Origin: Erythrocercus mccallii
Lineage: Eukaryota > Chordata > Aves > Passeriformes > Dicruridae
DNA: 64,000 nt
NCBI GenBank assembly: GCA_013397435.1
Contig: VZRG01002513.1
Coordinates: 1 to 64,000 of the forward strand
Reading direction: 5' to 3'
The notes beneath the pieces were generated by a model. It saw only the letters and a list, made by a program, of their open reading frames with translations, was not told the DNA's origin and ran no database searches. Shown here one piece after another: positions 12,840 to 26,300 of this stretch. Numbering within the stretch: position 1 is the stretch's first letter; each line of letters begins with the position of its first letter. Made by a program: the position numbers and the translations under genes.

Positions 12840-13689
12840 AGAACCTCCTCTTTGCATATCGATTCTATTCAAGCAAACCACTGTGAGTGGAGTTTGTGTA
12901 TTCCAAGCAAGAAAGATTCCCACTGATTGAGATAGGTGTCACATGGAGTCAGCTGAAGCTTACCTGGTGTCTGCCCATCTCTGGACAGCAAAGCTAGTGT
13001 CCTGTATTTAATCCTTGGAGAATTAAAAGGAATTCATTCCCCAGCTGAGCACAAGGATAGATAAAACCCTGTATGAGCAGAATCCCTTAAATCCTTATAA
13101 AAGGAGAGGTGAAACAGTGCATGTTGCCTCTAGTATTCAGTATTATTTCCTAGAATTTTCTGCTCATCCAGATCTCTTGAACAGTTCTATAACTGGCAAA
13201 GATTCATATAATGTTTCTCCCCCACTTATTTAGCAGGAAAATATTGCTGTGGCTTCTCAACTTCTAGGTTTTTAAGGTTTTCCTTTTGCTTTTGCTGATT
13301 GCCTTCCACTCTGCAGATCGTTCACAAATGAGGCCTGATACCTCTGTGCTGACAATGTGTGAGAAATTCACATGTTCAGTATCCTGTGTTTGGTTTAAAC
13401 ATTTTTGTTCTCAGAGAACTCTTTCCCTCAGCTCTGTCCATTATCAGTAGACCACATTGTATTATATTTATTTAAAAGACCATGGGAATATTGCTATCAA
13501 AACTAGCAAAATTGGAATACACTCAATCCAAAGAGATTTTCCTCTCTACGTTCAAGGCATCAAAATTTTTCTTCCATCAAAACATCAAAATTGTAATGAA
13601 TGATATCATAATACTGAGAACTGCTTAAGAGCTTCCACTTTAAAACTGTAATGGGCCATGCAGGCAGAAGAGGAAAAAAAGGCTAAAAG
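12840..13689. other. Non-coding DNA
   Basis: Unique AT-rich sequence following the CR1 tail. No coding frame of note. A short imperfect repeat of CATCAAAAT words occurs near 13556-13595. Confidence 0.6.
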
Positions 13690-14150
13690 CATAAATTGAA
13701 GATAATCAATGTGAATAGACCTTACCCATTGTGCAGTTTGAATAGGATAAGCACATATTATCTGGCATAATTGGTTCATGTGATTTTCTAATTGAAGAGA
13801 AGAAGTAATTAGAGCCTAATTGAAGCAAAGTAACACAATGTCTGTCAGCATTTCTCCTTCTACCACACATTATATTATTACCTGTCATCTTTTACCTTAG
13901 TGAGAGTGAAAAAATGAGGAAAAAACCACCAATATGAAACCTTTGGAGTTTACCTAGCCAAAGGAAAAGTATTGATAAAAGACACTAAATAAAAGCAAAT
14001 AGGGCTGACATTAATTAGGTGCTTCTAAATTAGAAGTATTCAGTTTGCCTAATTAAGAAATGCACTGCATTTGGTAAAATCATATTATAAATCCAGTCTT
14101 ATTAAATATTAGAAAAAGATTATTCAGAACTTGTTTCATTTGATTCAGGG
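13690..14150. promoter_or_regulatory. Candidate conserved non-coding element (13.7-14.15 kb)
   Basis: A 460-base AT-rich block with many homeodomain-like cores: TAATTGG, CTAATTGAAG, GTAATTAGAG, CTAATTG, TTAATTAGG and CTAATTAAG. CATAATTGG and CACATTATAT words add to it. The sites are closely spaced and non-repetitive. The longest frame here, about 60 codons on the minus strand, is not protein-like. I infer an enhancer-type element. AT-rich composition alone raises the chance of TAAT words, so confidence is limited. Confidence 0.35.
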
Positions 14151-17100
14151 CTCTGTATTTTCTGCTTTACATTTCTAAGTGAAGAACTTTGCAGTGACAA
14201 ATAAAATGGTCGCTATTTTTGGCAAAATGGTGGAAAACAACATTGCAGCCCTTTCTGCTGATTTTTTTTTTAGTGAACTATGTTATTTCAAAACTGTCTA
14301 ACATGAGAAGACCAATTGCTCTCAGTGCAGAAAACAGAATGTACTCAGAAGTTGTTTGGGAGATGCTTTAAATAAAAAGAGAGAGGTATTTGCAGGTTTT
14401 CTCTGTCTTGGGAACAAAAATATGTTTTTAATATTTTTAATTCCCAGAAGAGAGAAAAGAGCCCAGATGATGAATTAGTTTTTGTCACTCTACATCCATA
14501 AATTTTGGTGTAACTTGAAAACAGGTTTCTTGAGACAATATGCAGTAACTCTTATTAAGGAAAGGTGATATCTTAATGGAATAAGAGGTTACATTAAGTA
14601 AAGAAGAATAATATTTTTGGTAAAGAACCTGTAGCTAATCTCCACTCCCCTTGCTGATATCATGTGTTTAGTGTTGAGTCACTGCCAGTGGAGCAGTGTA
14701 GTGAAAATTAGAGCTCAATCACCTTCATATTGCAAGGCCTCTCAGGTTCCTTGCTGGCCACCCTGACATTAGTTATTAACCTATAATGTTGGTAACAGAG
14801 CTGAAAACTTTTTGGTGGAAGCAGTGAGAATAGCACTGTGGGACAGACCAGCTAACCAGGATTAGAGCAAAGCAGCCACTTCACAGCCAGCAAGTTCAGG
14901 AAGGCTTACTTGCCTCTTTATAGAGTCTAGAACAATTACAGACCAGAAAGGCAGGGGGATTGTTAAAAGGGTTTTTTAAGGTTTTGTCTTTGAAGGGCCT
15001 AAATTGATGAAATTGAGTTGAAGCCAGTTTTCCTTTTTGTCCTGCTGCTGTCTGAGTTTCAAATAATACATTTCCCAGTAGAAACATGGTATTTGTGAAA
15101 AACATGCTAATCCTGCCTTGGTGGTGGGTAGGTTTGTACTGCATATCAGAAAATCAATTTTATTGAGGACAGTGAGAGATAAGGGAGGAAAGTCTGAGTA
15201 GCAAAAATAGGTGAAGGTATGCAGCCTTATGCTTAATTTGAGAATATATAGAATGGAATGGTTTTGCTTGGAGCTAGGCAGGCAAATAAAACAACGGTTT
15301 GTTTAAAAAAAAAGGAAATAAAAGTTCTCACTTTTTTTTTTTTTGTTGTTGCTCCTTAAAAGTATTGGAAAATGCCTCTGCTTTTTGATGACACCTGAGG
15401 CAATTACTAGCTCTGCTTACGCCCTTAAAGAAATAATTTTGATGGAAAGGCTTTGTGTGGAGTACCTTTTATATTTGTTCTCTGTGGTCATAACTTTCTG
15501 GGCAGCTGCCTAATATGTCCTGGGAAGGCTAGAAAGATGTGGCCCATAGCCATTGTCCTCAATTTGGTGCTTTCTGTAGGGGATTCTGACATTAAAACAA
15601 AGATATTGTGGGCAATGAAGGAGAATAATAGTCTGATAATGAGTAAAAGCCAGAGCTGCATAAATTGATTATACCTGAAGCTTTGCCTGCCAAATTCCTA
15701 AGGCCAAGGACTATGTACTCATTTGGGAAAGCTGACATAACATTCTTTCCTTGTGTTTGAATTTGGTTCACTTCCCTTGTGAGGAAAGATTTAAGTTAGG
15801 CTCTCTAAATTCTTGAAGAAACTTTGAGTTTAGATTTGGAGGTAAAACTTCAAGAGATTTGTGGCCCATAATGTTCCTTTCTCCACATAGCATCCAAAGC
15901 CCTCCATCATTGCCATCAGGGCTGCATTTTAGCTTTTCACGTGTATTCACTTCCCCATTTTCTGATGTGACATTGTGGGTAGAATCTGCTACCCTCCCAT
16001 CTGCTGTTGACCACCACTGGGGCCAGGCTCATTCCTGAATGTCATTTACTATTCTGAAATACATGATTAACAGTGAGGCTGTAAAAATGCTTGGCTACAT
16101 TATGTTGCTTTTTTTTTTATGGAGGTGAGAAAGAATTACATTTTTAAATTAAACACTTCATATGAAAGTAGATATTAAAATAGTAATGCCTCCAGATGCT
16201 GGCACTGTTGGAGATGCATCTATTCCATTTATCAGTCCTGTAACATGAGGGCTTTTTTCTCCTGTGTTGAGTTAATGTGGTGCATTTTGTCTGCATGGAA
16301 TAAAAATTGAATGTAATGACATGCTTTGCACAAGCTGATGAGCACAAAGGAATTAAATCTGTCACCTGGCTGGGTGGAAATTCCCAGTGTGAGAAGCTCT
16401 AGCACTGAGCCAAACACCTGACTCTTGCATCACCTCCTGTTTGCTCTGATGGAAGGCATATGTTAGCAGGTGGGTGTGGGACATGGGCTTCCCAACCTGG
16501 CCAGCAAACACGTCTTGCCAGCTGATATCAATTAGCCTCCTTGCCTGCCTGCCCACTCCCCACTCTATGTAGGGCACAGAACCTCCCTAGAGACTGAGGT
16601 GTTGCAACCATCTCTGACAACCAGGATTGGGGAGATAAGGATGAGCTCTGCAGGCTCACTGCTCAACCTCACCTTGCATTAAGCATCTTCTACTGTGGCT
16701 TCCCTTCTGTTGATTAAATTAGTTTGATTAAGCCCAGCACACATAACTGTACACTGCAGACATACATCCTGGCTGATTGCAATGCCGATATGTGTACAGT
16801 TAAATTCCCTTTTGCTTTACTTAAGCAGTGTGAAACTTTGACTGAGTTCTATCTTTAATAGCTCTGCAATTTATGTTCATTGACAACAGATGCAAAACAG
16901 AATGAAATTCAAATCATAGTGAGCAACCTCTCTCAATCTCTGTGCTTAATTAAATGGTTCTTCTCAGGAACACTAAATATGAAAACCTTGTTAGCACAGG
17001 AGGTGAGGGTACCAATGTATTATGTAGGCTGTGCGCACTGCGAGCGAGGTTCTGATCTTTGTGTACAGCCCTCTTTTTGTTTGACAATGCATGTCAATAA

Positions 17101-17269
17101 GTTTTTACCACCAATGCCTTCGGTTCTCCTTGAAGTGTGCTGTGCTGATGTTGGAATGTGTGCTCACTTGAAATGCATCTCTGCACTGTTGGCCTCAAGC
17201 GTGAGTGGAAAAGTGTAAAGATCAAATGGGTATCATCTGAACATTTTTCATCTAATTCTTGCAAAGCCT
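14151..17269. other. Non-coding DNA, no gene recognised
   Basis: Mixed AT-rich sequence. It contains an A9 run at 15305 and a T13 run at 15332, about 20 bases apart, and a somewhat GC-richer patch at 16380-16660. No frame with a recognisable product, no splice-bounded exon and no repeat family were seen. Confidence 0.6.
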
Positions 17270-17520
17270 GAAACTCCATTGTTGAAAACATTAATGTGGA
17301 AAGAGTAATCTCCAGCAAAGTCAAAGGCCAAGCTGTTTTTATTTTTCAATACAATGAGCCGCATTCATTTGGAAATTGATGGAAAAATTAAATTAAGCAT
17401 TTGCATGTACTGTAGATTGATGGAGGTCATGTTTCAGCTTGCTTTACAATTACTTACATTGCAGACATCCTCGCAAAGCAGATAAATACTGTAAGTAATA
17501 CTGCTTAGGGCAGATGTGAC
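17270..17520. promoter_or_regulatory. Candidate conserved non-coding element with octamer site
   Basis: This block holds a perfect POU octamer, ATTTGCAT, at 17399-17406, and an AAAGTCAAAGGCCA word at 17317-17330 that resembles a nuclear-receptor (COUP/HNF4-type) half-site pair. AATTAAATTAAG lies just before the octamer. There is no coding potential and no repeat. Specific multi-family motifs in a short non-repetitive stretch suggest a distal enhancer. No conservation data could be consulted. Confidence 0.35.
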
Positions 17521-20092
17521 AAGGAGAGTTATTTGAATGTATCCTTAATATTTTTTTTTTATTTTAAAAATGCCAAGAACCTAACCTGGGCCCTAGGAGC
17601 AACCTTTTGCCCCTCGTAGATTGTCTTTTCATGTAGCTGTTTCTTATGCCCAGGGAAGGCTGGATGTATTTTGTGCTTACTCAATTACAAGTTGTATAGT
17701 TTGACCCTGTTCTTTTTGTTAATAATTAAAAGGGGAGAGAGTGACAGAACCTAATAACAGTGATTGGATTATAAAGATCTTCTTTATGAGTCTTTCCCAT
17801 CTCTCTCTCCCAGTGAAAAAATGAAGAGGAATCAAATAAAATTACCAGGAAACAAACTGGATGAAATTAGAAATGAAAAATAGAGTTTTTTGCATCTCTG
17901 AAGTTGTGTGTTGTTGTGTGTGAAGGAGAAAACTTACCAGCATATATCCTGATTTTTCTCTGGTTGAGTACTCATCTTGTAAGACTTGAGAAGTATGAAT
18001 TCTGATAGTATTGCATATTGTTTGTCATGATGAAATAAGTGTACTAATTCTAAATACATTGAGTTTTTTGCGGCTTGGGTTAGACCTTTAGGAGTACAAT
18101 TTCAGCCTAGCCTCTAATATGCCACCATAAATTATACTGAGGTACAGCCATATATTTAGCCATCTGTATGTGATAGACTTGTGCTAGCAAACAATTACAT
18201 GTGCAAAAAAATGAAAGCAAATATTTGAAAATCAAGCTCTGTCTTATTCTTCAATAATGTTCCATTTGTGTTTTATAGTGTGGTAGAGTAGCAAGTTAAA
18301 ATACATGCCAACAATTACTTGAATTACTTGCTTAAGGTATCATTGGTGGAGAACTGTAAAATAATGAAGTGAGGGAGAAAGAGGAAAGAGCCTCAGTAAG
18401 GAGACTACTCAATGCAAAACAGAATTCAAAGTAAATATGTTTACCTGTGTAGACATGTTAAATGTGTTAAAAACAGCTGGGAGGAAAATGCTTAGGAGTG
18501 ATAAACCAAAGCTGAAAACATGTGTTACAGCATTTTTTCAGCAGTCTTGTCTAGAGAAGGAAAAGGAAAAAAGAAGCCTTGAAAACATCAGAGGGTGGGC
18601 TATATGGCTGCAGAACCCAAGGCAAACGGATGCAGGAAGGCATGTGAATAGGGCAAGAGAAAGATTCAAAGATGTTTGTATGTAAGATTCAGGTTGGAAT
18701 AAATCTAGAATCCTACTGTGCAGGAAAACTGTTAGAGATGCTTAAAATGGTGAAAAAACCTCTCACAGATGCTGACCATTAGCAATATTATTAACAAATG
18801 AGATTAATTTCTAATATTTGTATACCTTTGTTTAATTTTGGCTTCTTGACAATAGGACTTCTTGTCTTTTGGCTTTGAAGACTTTTCTTATCCAAATCAT
18901 GTACTTATTTATGTACAGACTGCAATCACAGTTTACATCTTAACCTCTTGTTCAGGTGCAGATTCAGCTGTACATTAGTGACCATTTAGTATCTTCCAAG
19001 TTTTCATTATTCTTGAGTCTCTTCTCATTTCTAATTTATTAACAGCACTTCTGGACTGTAGATATTAAAACTAAAGCCTGTATTCCAATACTAATTACCT
19101 TAATGCAAAACTAAGGGAAAAAAATCTTTTTGGTTCCATCTTGCTGTTTGCTCCTTTCAAGCATTTTAGGACCAGATTCTTGGCAGCTGCAAGGTTTAGG
19201 ATGCATACTTGGCTGAATATGACAGTGACACTGAAGGTCTAGTCACAGCTTGTGCCCCACAGTCTGCACACAGTTCCCAGATAAATTGCTTTAATAGTGA
19301 CATTGGTGTGCTCACTGGGAAGCAGATTGTTCAGATTCTCTGCAGCTCCAGGAGGAGTAGGATAAAGATTTTGGGAGTAAAGATTTCAGTTCTAAATGAT
19401 ATGAACTAAGGTGATGAAGACCTTAAGCTTTAAAAGCTGAAAGTTTTCTGTGCATGAAGTCAAGGTGATGAGATATTGCCTCTGTGCCAGTGACTGCCTA
19501 ATTAGCATGCATAGTTACTGTTAATGACGCCCCTTCTGCTCCATTTCAGGCCAATTTGGCCTCATAGTGCCCTCATTGGTGCCTCAAAAACACCATGAGC
19601 AACTTTCAAACAAACACCTCTGAGCTGCCATTTCTGCTACAAGTGAAGGAAGCAAAGGTTGTTTAAGAAATAAATAACACAACATTGTAGGTAATGTTAT
19701 GCAAATTGATTTTGGCTCTGTGTGCTCCTAAGGATTTCCTGGTTTGTCTTCCAAGACTGAAGCAGATGCTTCTTGTGAATGTGTTTCCCTTTCTTGTTTT
19801 TTTATGAGGTGGAGCCGTAGCTTTACGAAAAATAAGGATGATAAACTGTGTCCCAAACTTCCTATCAATGAGACACTTAATAAAATTGTTATTGATTCTT
19901 ATGGACTCTCTCATACTGTGACTGCTGTTATTACTAACTTGTCTCCTGTACCCACTGCACTGAGCCTTTGAAAAGAGAGGCTAAAAACTTTCCCAAAAGG
20001 TCAGGTGCTTTCTACAGTGATGGACTGCAAAAATAAACTGCAGAAGACTGCAGATTCATGAATAGGTGTGATCAAATGCATTTGGACTGCTT
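17521..20092. other. Non-coding DNA, no gene recognised
   Basis: AT-rich sequence with a T10 run near 17550. Short frames occur, for example about 82 codons at 18437-18685 on the plus strand, but they have no family resemblance and no flanking exon signals I trust. Confidence 0.6.
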
Positions 20093-20196
20093 TGAGGTGT
20101 GGTGGCCTACAGCTGGCCTGTACGCCTCACAGTTATAATTAATTCCAATCTTATAACTGAAATGTAATTGATTATATAATTACCTTAATTATATAA
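20093..20196. other. Cluster of three consecutive hairpins
   Basis: Three inverted repeats follow each other in 104 bases. First, 20093-20129: the arms TGAGGTGTG and TACGCCTCA pair with two G-T wobbles in RNA, then a GT/TG internal loop, then GGCC paired with GGCC around a 7-base loop. Second, 20131-20158: AGTTATAA and TTATAACT around 12 bases. Third, 20172-20196: perfect 11-base arms TTATATAATTA and TAATTATATAA around CCT. No known RNA family is recognised. It could be a structured RNA, a cruciform-prone site, the remnant of a small inverted-repeat transposon, or chance in AT-rich DNA. Confidence 0.6.
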
Positions 20197-20327
20197 CTTG
20201 ACCAGAAAGGTCCATTGGAGAGCAAGCCCAAGCCGTGGGGGGTCCAATGAAGATTGACTGCATGTGCCTTCTCATCTATATAAGGAAAAGGGTTCTTAAT
20301 AAAGTGTCCTGTTGCTGCAGGACCCTC

Positions 20328-20348
20328 GTGTGTGTGTGTGTGTGTGTG
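20328..20348 (+). repeat. (GT)n microsatellite
   Basis: About ten uninterrupted GT units, 21 bases long. It lies about 130 bases after the hairpin cluster. It is long enough to be polymorphic. Confidence 0.95.
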
Positions 20349-23300
20349 GCTTCCCTGCCTCCCACATATCACTGTGCTATCTTCCTCTCCTTTCCTCCTT
20401 GTGTGTGATAGTCTTGCAGCCCCACAGAGGGCCATGTGTTCAGCTGGTCTGTGTAAAACACTGAGTAGTACGCTCTAAAAGCAGCTGGAGATTTGAACTC
20501 CTTGATGCTTAGCTCCTGCTTTTTGTGAGATTTGGCTTCAACAGTAACTCAGATAAAGAATGCAAGTCTATTGTCTTTGCTGTCTCTGGATATGAAATCT
20601 TGTTGCAAAACTACCTTACACCCTTCTTGTCCTGAATTATGCTAGAAGGTATAATCTTTCAAAGAAAATAGAACAGGAAATGGGCAGAATCTTTTTCCAA
20701 GGTCTTTATTTCTGATATGAGGATGCATTAACAGCACTTTGGGACTGCTTTTAAAAGTGTGACAATTATTGTAAGTAAATAGAAAGCTGGTCAGAACTGT
20801 CTATGAACTTACTTTCAGTTTGTGTTATTTTATTATATAATCTAAGCTACATGATTAAAGGCAGTGTGTGTTATTTGCTATTTCATATTTGGCAGTGGCT
20901 CAGAACAAATACAGCACAACTTGAAAATACAGTTTTATGGGTTTGTTATTTTCAGAAAGTGACAGAACTTGCATCTCAGAAGTTCAGCCTCTGTGTTAAT
21001 GGATACCTTTTTAAAAACAGGGAGACTTTTGTATGATGTTTCAGAAACCCTAACAAGGCCAGGGGGACTGGTAAGGCATAGAGAGTGTGCTCATAAGTAT
21101 ATGACTAGGCAGTTACAAAATGGACAAAGACAACATATTTGTAATCGTAAATTCTAAAAAGCCAATGAAAAATTTGCTTTAGATATATGTGAATGAAGAA
21201 TCAAAGTCGCTACATCTGGATTTATAGCATTTTGTTTAATATATACTGAAAAGCTAGAATAAAACAAGAATACTATTGCTAGTGTTCTTGGGCCTTTTCC
21301 AGTCACAAGTCTAGGCAGCACAGATCTTTAGTTTCCTTCAGAGAAATATAACCCTGGAGTCAATTAGTCAGAATTTAGATTTAAACTAATGCAGAAGAGA
21401 ACAAAATGTGTCCCCCAATGTGAGGTAAATGATACTTAAAAATAGTCTAAATTTGGTAAAACCATGCTGCCCCTCATCTCCCACATTATTAGCGTTACAA
21501 TCATAACGTTTTCTCATATGTTATATACTATTGGAAATTTACAGCTAGATCTGGCTTTAATTTATTGTTATTTAACTTACCCATATAGACAGATGGCTTA
21601 GAATTTGGCCATTCTGTGTTGTTTTTACTTCAGTAACTGTGGTTTTTTTTTTTAAATGGACCGAAAGATAAAACTCCCAGTTTCCCACTTAGCACTTTTA
21701 AGTCTTAAATTCCCTTTCTCTGTTTCTGTGTTACTGACTAGAGTTTTTCAAATCATTCTCCTCTCTATCTTGATCACTTTGTTGCCTTTAAATACAGAAG
21801 AGCCAGTGATCTTTTTTTCCCTTTGACTTGTATGTAAAGACTCTGGGGACAGCAGAGGAAATTATGCTGGCAGCTTAATACAGATCCATCAGTAAGACTT
21901 GGTATTGATAGTATGCATGGAATGAGTCTATTAAAAAGTCAAAGAATAGCATTTATGAAAATACAGCATTTACTGCAATATTTTGCCTTAGCATCAACCA
22001 AGAAATATATTCATGTAGAGCGACATAACATTCAGTGGAGTGGAAAATAGTTTATGTAAAATTGTCCTGACTATGAAATTGTATCAATACACAGGAAAAA
22101 AGGAAATATTTTTAAAGGTAAGAAGCAAAGCTGTTCTGTTGCTTCATGGAAAGGCTTTTACATGTGATAGAAATTACTTTAGACAGCTAAGCAAAAAAGC
22201 TAATTCACAGGAATTACCAAAGAAAACAAGTCATAGGCACTGTGAAGAGAGGTTGCATTAAGGTCAGGACCTCATAAATGATGGTGACAGAAAATCGTAT
22301 GCTCTTTTTGTCTGACCTGCATGAAATATCCGTGTCTGCCCTAACTCATAAATGATATTAGGTCTGCAGTCTGACTCATTCATAAACCAGTCTCTGATAA
22401 TCCTCTGATGGATGGTGATGATTCCCAGTGATGAGAAGATATTTATAGTCTGGTGTTTTGGGTACTCCTCATGCAGAGAATCTCTTCCCACAGAAACAAG
22501 GGACTGCAACAAGACAAAACTCTTCAGTGAATGGGTTTGATTTCTGCCCAAATCGTTCAGCCCCTGGGGATGTGTGGGAGGCCAGAGATGCCTTTCAAGC
22601 CCGAGTTCTCCCTGTTCTTCCCAGTGCCATTGGAGCTGTGACATTGAGGTTCTCATCAGCTGTTGCCATTGGTCTTCAAGAACATAAAAAAGAAGATATA
22701 GAGTAGTTAATGCAGCCTCAGGCTTAGGATGTGTGGTTGTCAGCTCTATTCACTTGCTTCTTCCCTTTTGACTGGGCCTGGAGCCAGATCCCCAGACTTT
22801 CATCTCTAAAGAGATGGTGCTGGAAGGGCATGGATGCAAGTGTAAAGGATTATGCGCTCAATTACTTGTAGCCAGATGGTTTCTGTGAACCACAAAATCC
22901 CTTCCAAAAGGAGGGAGGGAAAGGTGGGTGTGGGGCTTCTTTTAAAAGAGTCTTTTAATATCAAAGATCATTGCTTTATATCTGTAATTATAAGTACAGT
23001 GGTCTCCAAAAAGATTTTTACCTTAAAAAACCAAAACCAACCAAACAAAATCTAAAATTATACCTCTACCTTTCTAGCTGTTAAAATTCTGTGGTCTATT
23101 ACAAAACCTGCAACTGTCAGGAAGTTCTGAATTCCAGCATTATGCAGTTTGCATGCCCTGTTTTTTACTGGCCTTTACCATGCATAATTTACAGTAGATA
23201 ATTTTACTTGAAAATGCTGATTAGCTTAGTATGGTGCCAGCTTTCTGAAGTTTAGGACAGGACTCTGTGATTTTATACAACAGACATCATTAATCTCTTT

Positions 23301-26300
23301 CTGAGTTTAAAACAAACCCAAAAAGCCCTTTGAACTTGAAACCCACAGAAACTGCTTTTCCCTGTTGTATCAGCCATATAGACAGGAGGGTTTTCTACTG
23401 GTGACTTGTCTATATTCTAAATCTCTTTGTTGCATGAACTTTTACATGTGTTCTGTTATTACTAACTTTGTAGGGTATTTGGCCTATCTTTGCATTACAC
23501 AAGCACAGAGACCAAACTATTCTTCAGCAGAGTTAATTTTGCAATGTTCTGATTATCTCAAAAGGTTATATTAAGCTGCAGAAATATTTCTCACCTTGGC
23601 ATTTTCTCTAATTGACCAACGTGTGGGAAATCAGAGGTGCTCAGTCTGAGTTTAGGTAAGTTATCTGTGTATCTGGGAAATCTTCAGTGGCTGCCCTTCA
23701 TTTCAGTGTTTTTCTCCAGACTGTGCAGTTTGTTATGCTGACTTAAAGATGAGAATTACCTGTACAAACACCAAATGTCTGGGCTAAATGCAAAAAAGTC
23801 TTGAGGGATCATCAATGAGTCTTGCTAAAATGGTGGGTATGCTGCATGGAGATGACAAATATTAACTTAATTTTTGGAGAAATAGATTGCTCAGTGAAAC
23901 TGTGAAGTTTTTTGTTCTGAATTCTGCAACCTTGATACAGGAATGTTACCCTCTATGAGCTGATCTGGGTGCACTTAATAACAGGACTTAGAAGTGGCTG
24001 TCACATTACACTGAAATGGTTTTTTATTCTGGTAGTAGCCAAGTCTTTGAATACCTGGACATAATCTCTGTTTGAAATTGCACAGCAGCCATCAGGACTG
24101 AATGAATCAGCATTCAGCTCATTGTTTTAATTTGAGAAAATATCACCACTTAAAACAGAGCTTTATCATACTGCTTTAAACACGGCACGCCAAGTATTTG
24201 GATCCAAGAAATCTTTTATAAAAATGTAATAATTCTTTACTGGTAGCTTAAGCAAAGGGATGGGAAAGTGGACTCATTGTCTGTGCCCACATGGCACCAA
24301 CTTTCATGTCATAAGAAGTACTATTGTAACTTAAAATCTGCCTCCAGTGAATGCTTGGTCTTTGCATGCTGCTCCTGGGTATGTCTGTATAGTGCAAGGT
24401 AATTTTTTCCTTAGGCAGTGAATAGGTTTTTATATATTAATTTCCTTCATTGCACATACTTTGTGCATTTGACATTATTACATTAATGCGAACTTTGTTG
24501 TACCTAATGGTGCAAAGAAAATGCAAAATTCTCTTTCCACTTATCCTCATCAGTATGGTCAACTGAGAGCAATGACTGGGTTATATACAAACAATCTAGA
24601 TTGTCTTTCCCTTCAAAGGTCTCAAGCCAAAGGCAGCTTTAATGAAGCAGGTGTGCCAGTCAGTAGAAAAAGGGATTTTTTTTGCCTTTGTTTTTTTTGT
24701 TTTTAGAAGTTTTTCACGGGTTAAGGGGGAAACCAAATTGCTTGGTTTGTTAGAGAGGGATGAGAAGGAACACGTCAAAATATGGGCATGGCAGTTGTTT
24801 TATTTTTTCTTGGAAAATAAGAATAAGAGGCCTGCTTACAACCTCAAAAATTATGTAATGGGGCTGGGTTGAAGTATTTAGAGTGAACTTGATGCAGCCA
24901 TCCTTAGAAGCAGGAAAAATGATGTTGCAGGAATCAAGGTGTCTCCACAAATTGATTACATAAAATTTTCTGTAGAAGGGAAGGTGGGGAATGGAATCAG
25001 ATCAATAACATTGTTAGGATCTGACTTTTCAGAGCTGCTCAGCACTTTGAGTTTGTACCAGTCCCATGGAAATCACCTCCTTCAAGTGGTAGCTGGAGCA
25101 CTTCAGAACAATTTCTTGAACTCTGGTATTTACAAACCCACAGACTAATTATGATGACTGCAAGGAACCTGTTTGGTGATGAGTAACCAAGGATCTGAAA
25201 TAGTATGGAGAATTAAGAAACAACCAGGAGAAAGAGGTTGTTCATACAGAAAAATTGGTATTTATAGGATAGTTGTCCTCAGAGAAAAGCTAAGACTGAT
25301 TCACTCTTGCTTTAACCTTCTGTGCTGAACACAGAAAAGCTTAAGGTACAAACAGATTGGGAATTAATTGGTGTAATTAACGTTTTGCAGTTGTAATGAC
25401 TTCTAATCAATACTTTATGCAAATAGCTGTATTGATGTGCTGAAAAATGGGTGCTAGTTGTATTTGGATGGGAAAAAATAATACAATTCACTTTAAAGTC
25501 CTAATGAAATTCAAACCTTTCAGCTCAGGTAAAGTCCTGACCACAACTTTTTCAAGGTAAAAGGAATATCCTTTAGTGACCTCTTTAATTAAAATGCCTC
25601 TGATACAGCTGCTGACTAAACGTCATAAAATGAGGTGGCTGGAGGATGAAGCACATTTTCCTGCTGACTGTTCCCTCCATTAAAACACTGTGTTTTATCA
25701 CATTAACAAAGCAAAACAGAGAAACTGTCTTGCTTGGTCCTGATCCAAGCTCACAGCAGTGAAACCTCTTCCCGTGGTGGGTGTAGTCTGTGGGACTTGG
25801 TTCAGATGTCAAAGAAGTGAATGGGATATCAAGAAGTTTTTAAAGGCCAGGAAGAAATGGATAGAAGCGTTTTTTTAGAGTGAATGGAATCTGACTTCTT
25901 TCTCTGTCACTAGAAACCACCTTTGAATTGTTCCTCAATTTTGTTTTCCTTTCTGAAGCTGTGTTTAGAATTGGTAGTTCAGTGATCACAAAAGGTTAGA
26001 TAAGAGCCGCCAGTGTTTCCACACTCCAACCTTCAACTTTGTGTTAAACAATACCTTATACACATTTTGTTTGCTACTGGTTCCATTTCTTTCCTCTTTT
26101 GAACATGAATTGGTGATTGGGAGGCATAAAAGTGCAGTCACTGCTTAAGTCAAACACTTCCTGAATTATCTATTTAGATAAATGATGGAATTAAAAAGAA
26201 AATCCTTGATCCTTTGTGTTCAGAAGCAGGAGTGCCATTGAAATTGTGGTCTGTAAATCTTCAGACACAAGGAGGCCTGTTGTGGAATTAGTTCTTTGCC

